Program-made: the position numbers and the translations under genes
Origin: Gemmatimonadota bacterium
GTDB taxonomy: Bacteria > Gemmatimonadota > Gemmatimonadetes > Longimicrobiales > Gaopeijiaceae
NCBI GenBank assembly: GCA_009692205.1
Contig: SHZR01000003.1
Span: 62,001-126,000 of the forward strand
Direction: 5' to 3'
Length of the DNA: 64,000 bases
Shown: positions 24,903 through 32,351 of the stretch, one piece after another
How the letters are laid out: each line of letters begins with the position of its first letter
Numbering within the stretch: the first letter of the stretch is position 1
Notes under the pieces: model-generated
The model's database searches: none
What the model saw: the letters and a program-made list of their open reading frames with translations, nothing else
Told to the model about the DNA's origin: nothing

Positions 24903-25833
24903 CGCGCAGATGCTTACCGGTGAGGGCCACGAAGACGTCCTCGAGTGTGGGCGAGTGCGTCCGCAGGGACTCGAGCTCCACGCCCACGGTGGTGAGGTGA
25001 CCGAGGAGGGCGCCCACGCTCGCCTGCGTATCCGTGACGACCAACGTGAGCGAGGAGCCTTCCCGCCGCACCTCGCCCACGCCAGGCAGCGCGAGCAACG
25101 CCGCGTCGAGGAGACGGTCGCCTGAGCCGTCCTTCGGATGGATCTCGACGATGCTCTCGGCCTGCAGGCTGCCGATGACCGCGGCGGGCGATCCGTGTGC
25201 GATGATCTTGCCGGCGTCGACGATCACGACGTCGTCGGCGAGTCGCTCGGCCTCCTCCATGTAGTGCGTGGTGAGCAGCACGGTGCCGCCCGCGTTCTTG
25301 AATCCCTCGACGATCTCCCACACACGCCGCCTCGCCTGCGGATCGAGCCCGGTTGTGGGCTCGTCGAGGAAGAGGAGCTCGGGCCGCGAGACCAGCGCGC
25401 ACGCGAGGCTCAAGCGCTGGTGCTGCCCGCCCGAGAGCGTCTCGACGCGTGCGTTCCGCTTGTCGGTGAGCCCGACGACCTCGAGCACCTCCGCGAGGTC
25501 GCGCCCTTCGCGATAGAAGCTGCGGAAGAGGCGAAGCGTCTCGTGGACCGTGACCTTCTCCGTGAGCCGCGTCTCTTGGAGCTGGACCCCGATGCGCTCC
25601 CGGATCCCGTCGGGGTCGGAAGCCCACGCACGTCCGAGGATCTCGATCTCCCCGGCGTCGGGACGCTGGAGCCCTTCCAGCATCTCGATCGTCGTGGTCT
25701 TGCCCGCGCCGTTGGGCCCGAGTAGCGCGAGGCACGTGCCGCGCTCGAGCACCAAGTCGAGGCCGTCCACGGCCGTGAGGGCGCCGAAGCGCTTCACGAG
25801 CCCCGTGGCGCGGACGGCGGGAGGGACGGACAT
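24895..25833 (-). CDS. ABC transporter ATP-binding protein
   Basis: 312 residues. Walker A GPNGAGKTT, Q-loop (VQLQET), signature LSGGQHQRLSLA, Walker B ELLFLDEPTTGLD and H-loop LLTTHYMEEA are all intact. The about 80-residue C-terminal extension (VEIHPKDGSGDRLLDAALL, then THSPTLEDVFVALTGK) is typical of CcmA/DrrA-type ATPases of ABC-2 exporters. Two-gene operon with the permease at 23871. Confidence 0.92.
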   Translation of the reverse strand: MSVPPAVRATGLVKRFGALTAVDGLDLVLERGTCLALLGPNGAGKTTTIEMLEGLQRPDAGEIEILGRAWASDPDGIRERIGVQLQETRLTEKVTVHETLRLFRSFYREGRDLAEVLEVVGLTDKRNARVETLSGGQHQRLSLACALVSRPELLFLDEPTTGLDPQARRRVWEIVEGFKNAGGTVLLTTHYMEEAERLADDVVIVDAGKIIAHGSPAAVIGSLQAESIVEIHPKDGSGDRLLDAALLALPGVGEVRREGSSLTLVVTDTQASVGALLGHLTTVGVELESLRTHSPTLEDVFVALTGKHLRDG

Positions 25834-25863
25834 CGGGGCGGGCTCCGTAGCACGAGGCGCGAG

Positions 25864-26001
25864 GGTCCCGCACGGCGGGACCGAATCAGGCGAGCAGGAT
25901 GTTAATCGCGGGGCCGGCCGCGGTGCAGGGTGGGCCGCCTCGACTGCCGCCGAGACCCAATTTCCGTTAAGCTCTCAAGGTCAACGAGGGCGTGACCCTC
26001 G
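25864..26001. promoter_or_regulatory. Divergent intergenic region with two hairpins, between the ABC exporter and infA
   Basis: The 248-nt gap 25834-26081 carries GGTCCCGC-ACG-GCGGGACC (25864-25882, perfect 8-bp stem) near the ABC operon start and CGAGGG-N5-CCCTCG (25985-26001) in the infA leader. It must hold promoters for both directions, but I cannot identify boxes. The region just before infA is unusually T-rich (about 26045-26053). Confidence 0.35.
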
Positions 26002-26081
26002 GTACTACGCTGGTGGCGAGCACTCCCACGTGCGGCTGCCGGCGCTTTTTCTTTCTGGGTCTTGGACCCGCGGAGGGACCG

Positions 26082-26345
26082 ATGGCGAAGCAGGCAGCGA
26101 TCGAAATGGAGGGGCTCGTCACCGAGGTCCTCCCCGGCCAGAAATTCCGCGTGAAGGTCCAGAACGACCACATGGTGCTGGCCTACGCGGCGGGCAAAAT
26201 GTCGAAGTTTCGCATCCGTGTTCTGGTGGGCGACACCGTGACGCTGGAGCTCTCTCCTTACGACCTGACGCGCGGCCGCATCACATTCCGCCACAAGGTC
26301 GCCGGCGGGCCGCCCCCGCCCAGCAAGCAGCGCCGGCGGTTCTAG
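26082..26345 (+). CDS. infA: Translation initiation factor IF-1
   Basis: 87 residues from ATG 26082 ([20 protein letters not shown]). The S1/OB-fold signature is clear: [38 protein letters not shown] and [10 protein letters not shown]-1 binds the 30S A site with IF-2 and IF-3. The C-terminal tail ([13 protein letters not shown]) is longer than the typical 72-residue form. It stands outside a ribosomal protein operon and could be one of two infA copies, as in several Proteobacteria; that is a guess. Confidence 0.93.
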   Translation: MAKQAAIEMEGLVTEVLPGQKFRVKVQNDHMVLAYAAGKMSKFRIRVLVGDTVTLELSPYDLTRGRITFRHKVAGGPPPPSKQRRRF

Positions 26346-26366
26346 GTAGCAGTCAGCTCCGGCGGC

Positions 26367-27575
26367 TCACACGCTCGAGCCGGCGGCGCGACCCGTCGCC
26401 CAAGCCCACAGGAAGTTGTGGCCGCCGATCGGGCCGAACGCGTCGAGGATCTCACCGCAGAGGTAGAGTCCGGGCGTGCGCCGCGATTCCATGGTGCGCG
26501 GGTCGATCTCGGCGAGCGCGACTCCTCCGCCCGTGACCTCGGCCTTCTGGTAGCCCTCGTGGCCGGTCCACGGAAGCGGATAGACTGTCAGCGCGTCGGC
26601 GATCTTCTGTCGATCCGAGCGGCGTAGCTGAGCGAGCGGGGTCTCGGGGGCCACGCCGGCCTCGAGGACCAGCGCGTCGGCGAGCCGCCGCGGCAGTCGG
26701 ACAGCCACCACGGCTCGCACGGTTCCGGCGCTCTCGCGAAGAGCGCCATCCCAGTCGATGGTCTCGCTGCCCGCCCAATTCACCAGGATCTCCTGGCGCA
26801 CTCCGTCGGGTCTTCCGCGTGTCGCGAGATGCGACGCATCGAGCACCGCCGGTCCGCTCCAGCCACGGTGCGTGACCAGGAGGGCGCCCGTCGTGCTGAA
26901 CGGAGGCTTCGAGTCGGGTGCGCTGAGCGTCACGTCGGTCGCGACGCCGGCGAGTTCCGCGTGGGGGTGGGGCGCAGCCGTGAGCGGAGTCAGCGCCGGG
27001 TACGTGTCGTTGACGACGTGTCCGAGTGCCCGCACGATCGAGAGCCCCGCACCATCGCTCCCCGTGTTCGGCACCGAGAGCCCGCCTGTGGCGACGATGA
27101 CCCCGCGCGCCTCGATGGGCGGCGCGCCCTGCAACTCGACCGTCCAGCCGCCCGCCGCGCTGCTCAGCCCCGTGACACGCGTGCCGAACCAAGTCCGAAC
27201 GCCGGCCTCGCGCACGCGTGCGAGCAGTCCATCGCGCACGTCGCGAGCGCGCTGGCTCGACGGGAAGAGCTTGCCGGTCTCCTCCTCCAGGACGAGCGGC
27301 ATCCTGAGCTCGGCTTCGAGGAATGCGCGCTGCTCGGGGAGTGGCCACGAGCGGAGGATCTTACGGAGCGTGTTGGGTGAGGAGGCCGTGACGTAGCGTT
27401 CGGGCTGGGCGACGGAGGGGAGGATGTTGCAGCGCCCGCCGCCGCTGATGAGGATCTTGCGCCCGCCGTCCTCCGTGCTCTCGACGAGCACGACGTCGAC
27501 GCCGCGCCGCGCCGCGGTGAGTGCTGCCAGCAAGCCGGCGGCGCCCGCGCCGATGACGACGACCGGGTGGGCCAC
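26367..27575 (-). CDS. FAD-dependent oxidoreductase, BaiN/HI0933 family
   Basis: 402 residues with a GTG start at 27575 (VAHPVVVIGAGAAGLLAAL), 1 nt after the RecQ stop. The FAD dinucleotide motif GAGAAG is at residues 9-14; GRKILISGGGRCN, FGTRVTGL, IVATGGLSVPNTGSDG and the C-terminal GLYLCGEILDAFGPIGGHN are signatures of the HI0933/YhiN flavoprotein family. The frame continues upstream inside recQ and was rejected. Members are cytosolic flavoproteins of poorly known role. Operon with recQ. Confidence 0.88.
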   Translation of the reverse strand: MAHPVVVIGAGAAGLLAALTAARRGVDVVLVESTEDGGRKILISGGGRCNILPSVAQPERYVTASSPNTLRKILRSWPLPEQRAFLEAELRMPLVLEEETGKLFPSSQRARDVRDGLLARVREAGVRTWFGTRVTGLSSAAGGWTVELQGAPPIEARGVIVATGGLSVPNTGSDGAGLSIVRALGHVVNDTYPALTPLTAAPHPHAELAGVATDVTLSAPDSKPPFSTTGALLVTHRGWSGPAVLDASHLATRGRPDGVRQEILVNWAGSETIDWDGALRESAGTVRAVVAVRLPRRLADALVLEAGVAPETPLAQLRRSDRQKIADALTVYPLPWTGHEGYQKAEVTGGGVALAEIDPRTMESRRTPGLYLCGEILDAFGPIGGHNFLWAWATGRAAGSSV

Positions 27576-27576
27576 G

Positions 27577-29136
27577 CTAGCCCTGTCGCAGCACCGCGAG
27601 GAACTCCGAGCCGTACTTCTGGAGCTTCGCGGGGCCCACGCCGGAGACGTCGAGCAGCTCCATCTCGTTCGAGGGGCGGCGGGTCGCCATCTCGAGCAGC
27701 ACCTTGTCGCTGAACACGATGTAGGCGGGAACGTGCTGCCGGTCGGCGAGCGCCTTGCGCAGTTCACGCAGACGTTGGAACAGCTCCTCGTCGCCGGGAG
27801 CGAGATCCGCACCGAGCGAGGCTCGCTGTTTGGAGCGCTCGCGGCCGTCCACGACCGCGCCACCCACGGCCATCGCGTCGGCCGCAAGCTCGTGCAGCGC
27901 GATGCCCGTGCACACGTCGCACGCGGTGGCGCACGGCCCCATCGCCTCGTCGAAATGCGCGAGGATGGCCTGGTGCCTGCACCGCCCTGATTCGACGAGC
28001 CGGAAGAGGTCGGCCGTCGCCTGCCGCTTCTGGTGAAAGACCTCGGGGTCGTCGATGTCGCTCAGGAAGCGCTCGTGCAGCTTCACGTCCGCCCACGAGT
28101 AGAAGAGGAAGCAGTCGCTCGGCAGCCCGTCGCGGCCCGCGCGGCCGATCTCCTGATACCACGACTCGACGTCCTTGGGCAGGTCGCGGTGGATCACGAA
28201 GCGGACGTTCGACTTGTCGATGCCCATGCCGAACGCGATGGTCGCGACGATCACGTCGACCTCGTCACGCTGGAACGCTTCCTGATTGCGGATGCGCTCC
28301 TCGCTGTCGAGGCCCGCGTGGTACGGCCGTGCGCGCACGCTGTTCGCGCTGAGGAACTCCGCGGTCTGATCGACGCTCTTTCGGCTCAGGCAGTAGACGA
28401 TGCCCGACTCGCCCTGACGCTGGCGGATCAGCGCCAGGATTTCCTTGCGCGTGTTGCCGGTGCCTTTCTTGCGACACGCGATCCGGAGATTCTGCCGGAA
28501 GAACGAGCCCTTGAAGCCCGCGGGCTTCGACATGCCCAGCTGCGCCAGGATGTCCCGCGCCACGGCCCGGGTCGCCGTCGCGGTGAGCGCGAGCACGGGG
28601 ACGTCGAGCCCGTCCTTGAGTCCGCGCAGCTTCCGGTACGACGGACGAAAGTCGTGACCCCATTGGCTGATGCAGTGCGCCTCGTCGACTACGAGGAGCG
28701 AGATCGGACATCCCGCGATGAAGTCGCGCAGGCGGCCGTCGAGCGCCTCAGGCGCGAGGTAGACCAGTTCGTAGCGTCCCGAACGCAGCCCCTCGAGCCG
28801 CCTCTGCCGCTCGTCCCAGTCCAGCGTGGAGTTGATCGCCACGGCGTCGAACCCGAGCTCCAGCAGCGCGTCCACCTGGTCCTTCATCAAGCTGATGAGG
28901 GGAGAGAGGACGAGGACCGTGCCGTCGAGGAGTCGTGCCGGCAGCTGGTACGTCAGGGATTTTCCCGCGCCCGTCGGCATGACCGCGATGCAGTCGCGGC
29001 CCGCCATCACCGCGTCGATGACCTCGCGCTGCCCGGGCCGGAATGTCTCGAACCCGAAGACTTCACGGAGCACGCTCTGGGGATCGGGTCGGGGCAAACC
29101 GGGCTCGAAGGGAAGGGTGGCTTTCTTTTCGAGCAC
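27577..29136 (-). CDS. recQ: RecQ-type ATP-dependent DNA helicase
   Basis: 519 residues. Helicase motifs: [14 protein letters not shown] (motif 0), [15 protein letters not shown] (I), [19 protein letters not shown] (DEAH, II), ALTATAT (III), [18 protein letters not shown] (V) and [10 protein letters not shown] (VI). A zinc region ([12 protein letters not shown] ... CATACDVC) and an HRDC domain (about residues 435-515, [19 protein letters not shown]) follow. The winged-helix region between them is short compared with E. coli RecQ (about 610 residues). Unwinds DNA 3'-5' in recombination repair. Confidence 0.93.
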   Translation of the reverse strand: MLEKKATLPFEPGLPRPDPQSVLREVFGFETFRPGQREVIDAVMAGRDCIAVMPTGAGKSLTYQLPARLLDGTVLVLSPLISLMKDQVDALLELGFDAVAINSTLDWDERQRRLEGLRSGRYELVYLAPEALDGRLRDFIAGCPISLLVVDEAHCISQWGHDFRPSYRKLRGLKDGLDVPVLALTATATRAVARDILAQLGMSKPAGFKGSFFRQNLRIACRKKGTGNTRKEILALIRQRQGESGIVYCLSRKSVDQTAEFLSANSVRARPYHAGLDSEERIRNQEAFQRDEVDVIVATIAFGMGIDKSNVRFVIHRDLPKDVESWYQEIGRAGRDGLPSDCFLFYSWADVKLHERFLSDIDDPEVFHQKRQATADLFRLVESGRCRHQAILAHFDEAMGPCATACDVCTGIALHELAADAMAVGGAVVDGRERSKQRASLGADLAPGDEELFQRLRELRKALADRQHVPAYIVFSDKVLLEMATRRPSNEMELLDVSGVGPAKLQKYGSEFLAVLRQG

Positions 29137-29239
29137 GGAATATCACATGGGGGTGCGGGTCGCGGAGATGGACGGGTGGGCCGACGTGGGCGTGAGCCGT
29201 GCGTGCGGCTGCCCGCGGGGCGGTCAGTCCCGTGAAGCC

Positions 29240-30076
29240 CTACAGCCCGAACACGTTCATCTGCACCTTCACGAGCCCGCGCTCCTTCGCCCACAGATCA
29301 AACTCCACCGTGGCGAGTTCATCGACGACCGGTATGGCGTCGCCTCTGCGGCGCAGATCCACCGTCTTGATGTACCGCTGGCAGCTCTGACACTCGTCGA
29401 GCCGCACATGCGGCACGGACTCCACCGAGTGGATGTGCAACATCTCCGCGGCCGTCTCGCCGCAGTGCGCGCAGGTGAGGCGCCGGATGCGTTGCTCGGT
29501 GCCACAGAGCCCACAGATCAGTCCTCGTGAGCCGAGCGCGTCCGGGAGGTCGCGGAGCGTCGCCACGACGGGGGGCGCGCCGCAGGTACTGCAACGGCCT
29601 GAGCTCGGACCTTCCGGCTCGGTGCGCGGAAGGACTCTGGCCGCGAGCGTCGTCGCGACCGCCTCCAGGAACGCTCGCGCGTGGAACGCTGGGCCGTCGT
29701 CTTCCGGCCGTCTGGCACTGAGGGTGCCCCCGAGTAGCGCGCGCCGCCGCGCGACATCGACGCCCCGCAGTCTCACGGCCTCCGCAGTCATCACCGGCGT
29801 GCCCACTCCGGCCATCGCGTCGAGGAAGTCATCCAGCAGGGGAAGCATCTGGTCGATCGGAAGCGCCTCGAGTCGAAGGGCGGGACCTTCGCCCTCGGTG
29901 CGTCGCGCCAGGCCGAGCCACCGCTCTACCGGCACCCGCGCGGCGATGCGCTCCTGCACCTCGGTGAGCGCGGAGTAGCAGCGGAGGATCTCCTCGGCGT
30001 GCGGGGCCTCGCCAGTGAGAGAGAGCGCCCGAGCCCGGCGCGCCGCCCAAACCGACCGTGCGGGTGCCTTTGCCAA
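29240..30076 (-). CDS. fdhE: Formate dehydrogenase accessory protein FdhE
   Basis: 278 residues from a TTG start at 30076, chosen because GGAG lies 7 nt upstream and no ATG or GTG in frame fits. Two zinc-ribbon sets are visible: GRCSTCGAPPVV, LICGLCGTEQRI, LTCAHCG and DECQSCQRYI; the C-terminus reads VKVQMNVFGL. FdhE binds the FDH catalytic subunit before Tat export and is needed for active enzyme. It lies with the FDH structural genes on the same strand, behind the receiver gene at 30231. Confidence 0.88.
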   Translation of the reverse strand: MAKAPARSVWAARRARALSLTGEAPHAEEILRCYSALTEVQERIAARVPVERWLGLARRTEGEGPALRLEALPIDQMLPLLDDFLDAMAGVGTPVMTAEAVRLRGVDVARRRALLGGTLSARRPEDDGPAFHARAFLEAVATTLAARVLPRTEPEGPSSGRCSTCGAPPVVATLRDLPDALGSRGLICGLCGTEQRIRRLTCAHCGETAAEMLHIHSVESVPHVRLDECQSCQRYIKTVDLRRRGDAIPVVDELATVEFDLWAKERGLVKVQMNVFGL

Positions 30077-30230
30077 TCGTGTTCTCCGTAGGCGACTGCG
30101 GCGGTGTCCTAGCCGGTTTCGTGGCTCCCACGACGGTCGTGGACGGTTCGCGCGGAACTTCCTCCTCACCTCGACAGTGCGGCAGGTGGACGATGCCCGT
30201 CGTGCCACGACCTGGCTCGCGATCCGCGCC

Positions 30231-30608
30231 TCAGTCGTCCTTCGTGTCGAGGGCGGTCCGGACGGCTCTACGGATGTCCGCTGGCGAGATCGGTTTGCTC
30301 AAGACGGCGTCCGCGCCCAGCGCGGAGGAGGCTACGAGAACCGTGTCGGCCTCGAGCGACCCTCCCCCCGAAATCATGATGATCTTCGTTTCGGCGAACG
30401 TCTCGCGGACCCGCATGAGGAACTGGATGCCGTCCATGAGGGGCATGTACACGTCGCCTACCACGACATCTACCGGGTCGCCCGCGAAGTGGCGGAGCGC
30501 GACCTGGCCGTCCGCTTCTTCGAGCACCTCGTGGCCCTCTTCCTCGAGCACACGGGCCAAGGAGTAGCGCACGAGTGGATCGTCATCGATGATCATCACT
30601 CTGGCCAT
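30231..30608 (-). CDS. Single-domain response regulator (receiver only)
   Basis: 125 residues from ATG 30608 (MARVMIIDDDPLVRYSLARV). Receiver features: Asp triad IIDDD, phosphoacceptor in VVGDVYMPLMDG, IIMISGG (Ser/Thr switch) and VLSKPISPADI (Lys). There is no output domain, so it would act by protein-protein contact like CheY/Spo0F. It sits between the FDH gamma subunit and fdhE, 244 nt and 154 nt from them; no other gene is visible in those gaps. No sensor kinase is in the window. Confidence 0.85.
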   Translation of the reverse strand: MARVMIIDDDPLVRYSLARVLEEEGHEVLEEADGQVALRHFAGDPVDVVVGDVYMPLMDGIQFLMRVRETFAETKIIMISGGGSLEADTVLVASSALGADAVLSKPISPADIRRAVRTALDTKDD

Positions 30609-30852
30609 GTCATGCCTCTCCGGCGCCGATACCGCTCCGCAACGCGACCAAGAATGCCGCGCGGGCGAAGCTCCGCGCAAGCCAGACCTCGGGCGCTCCG
30701 CGACGCCGTGAACCGTGACCGACGCATCCCCGAAGAGCGCCGCCGAGGTGGTGGACCGACGCGACCCACCTGGCCGCGCCGCAGAAGGAGGATCTCGCGT
30801 ATGCGTTGGCAGCCGCCCGGCGCCTGGCCGATCTGGTGGCGATGCCCCGCGA

Positions 30853-31485
30853 TCAGCGCCCCGACTCTTTCCCATGCCAGCGCGGATGGTGCAGCTTCGC
30901 CCAGCCGCGCGTCACCGACCCGTGCAGCATCGCGCCTAGGGTCCCCGGGTAGGCCACCGTGCCCAGGTAGACGTGCACGATCAGGAGGAGCCCGCCGCCG
31001 ACGGTGGCCATGTAATGCACGAGGCGCATCGCGTTGACGATGCCGCCGTAGAAGGGTCCGACGCCCAAGACGCCGCCAGGCATCCACATCGGCACCCCGC
31101 TCACGAGGTAGGCCGCACCGAGCGCGGTCATCGTCCAGAAGAACATCTTCTGGCCCGCGTTGTACTTGCCCGCCGCCGGCACGCGCGCCTTGTCGTGCAC
31201 GGCGTAGTAACGGATCGCCTTCAGCCACTCACGGTCCGCCGCGTCGATTCGCATGTCGCGGATCCACAGAAAGAACATCGCGACTCCGCCGACCGTGAAC
31301 GCCACGCCCATCCATGGATGCAGGATACGCGCCGTAGCGCCCCCTCCTGCCAGCGTCGTGAGCCAGAACAACCGCGGATGCGAGAATGCGAGGCCGGTGA
31401 GTAGCAGGAACAGGAACGACAGCCCCACGACCCAGTGGACGATGCGCTCCAGGAAGGTGAACCGCTGGATCTCGCCGTGCCTCAC
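30853..31485 (-). CDS. fdhI: Formate dehydrogenase gamma subunit, cytochrome b
   Basis: 210 residues with a GTG start at 31485 that overlaps the beta-subunit stop (GTGA). Four membrane segments are visible, with heme-ligand candidates in RIVHWVVG, RILHPWMG, MRLVHYMATV and LLIVHVYLG. This matches FdnI/FdoI, which anchors the complex in the membrane and passes electrons from the beta-subunit iron-sulfur chain to quinone. Last of three translationally coupled genes (alpha, beta, gamma). Confidence 0.92.
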   Translation of the reverse strand: MRHGEIQRFTFLERIVHWVVGLSFLFLLLTGLAFSHPRLFWLTTLAGGGATARILHPWMGVAFTVGGVAMFFLWIRDMRIDAADREWLKAIRYYAVHDKARVPAAGKYNAGQKMFFWTMTALGAAYLVSGVPMWMPGGVLGVGPFYGGIVNAMRLVHYMATVGGGLLLIVHVYLGTVAYPGTLGAMLHGSVTRGWAKLHHPRWHGKESGR

Positions 31486-32351
31486 TTGGCGTCCTCCTCC
31501 GGCACCTGGGGCCCGAAGCCCAGATAGTGCAGCCCCGCCGCGAGCAGCCCGAGCCCGAGCGCCGAGGCCCCGAGCTTCCTGACCGTGCCGAGCATGGCCA
31601 GCGCGCCGGCGCCCGCGGTCGGATCGGCGGGCAGATCGTACTGATCGAGCTGATCGCCGTGGGGCACCACGTACATCATGTGCGTGCCGCCCACACCGGG
31701 CGGATCGTACAGCACCGCGTTGGCGAGCCCACGCGCGCGCAGTCCTTCGACCTTCCGCTCGCCGAGCGCGACCATGTCTTCCTTGGTGCCCCACGAGATC
31801 GCGTTGGTCGGGCACGTCTTGGCGCACGCGGGCTCGAGCCCGGCCTCGACCCGGTCGATGCACATGTTGCACTTGTAGACCTTGCGGGTCGCCGGATTGA
31901 AGCGCGGGATGTCGAACGGGCAGCCGGACACGCACAGCTGGCAGCCTATGCAGTTCGCCTGGTTGAAGTCGACGATCCCGTTCTCGTACTGCACGATCGC
32001 GCCCGGGGCGGGGCAGGCGAACAAGCAGCCGGGCTCCGCGCAGTGGAGGCACGCGTCTTTCTTGATGAACCAGGCGACGTCGCCGCCCACCTCGACCTCG
32101 GTAAAGCGCATGAGGAGCCACGTGTCGGCCGAGAGGTCGCGGTGGCTCTGGAAGCTGCCGAAGTTCTCCGTCGGCTCGATGCCGAGCTCGTTCCACTCCT
32201 TGCACGCGATCTCGCATCCCTTGCAGCCGATGCAGCGCGAGATGTCGACGAGCTTCGCGTACTCGGGGCCCTCGGAGCGGATGCCCGGCGCGGGAGTGGA
32301 CGACGCCGACATGCGTCGGATCGCGAGGCCGGACGCCGGGAGCTGCGCCAT
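31482..32351 (-). CDS. fdhB: Formate dehydrogenase beta subunit, 4x[4Fe-4S]
   Basis: 289 residues. The ATG at 32351 overlaps the alpha-subunit stop by one base (TGATG). Four cysteine clusters: CIGCKGCEIACKEW, CLHCAEPGCLFACP, CIGCQLCVSGCPFDIPR and CNMCIDRVEAGLEPACAKTCP. The C-terminal hydrophobic segment (LGASALGLGLLAAGLHYLGF) is the single membrane anchor seen in FdnH/FdoH. It carries electrons from the molybdenum or tungsten site to cytochrome b. Confidence 0.94.
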   Translation of the reverse strand: MAQLPASGLAIRRMSASSTPAPGIRSEGPEYAKLVDISRCIGCKGCEIACKEWNELGIEPTENFGSFQSHRDLSADTWLLMRFTEVEVGGDVAWFIKKDACLHCAEPGCLFACPAPGAIVQYENGIVDFNQANCIGCQLCVSGCPFDIPRFNPATRKVYKCNMCIDRVEAGLEPACAKTCPTNAISWGTKEDMVALGERKVEGLRARGLANAVLYDPPGVGGTHMMYVVPHGDQLDQYDLPADPTAGAGALAMLGTVRKLGASALGLGLLAAGLHYLGFGPQVPEEDAK

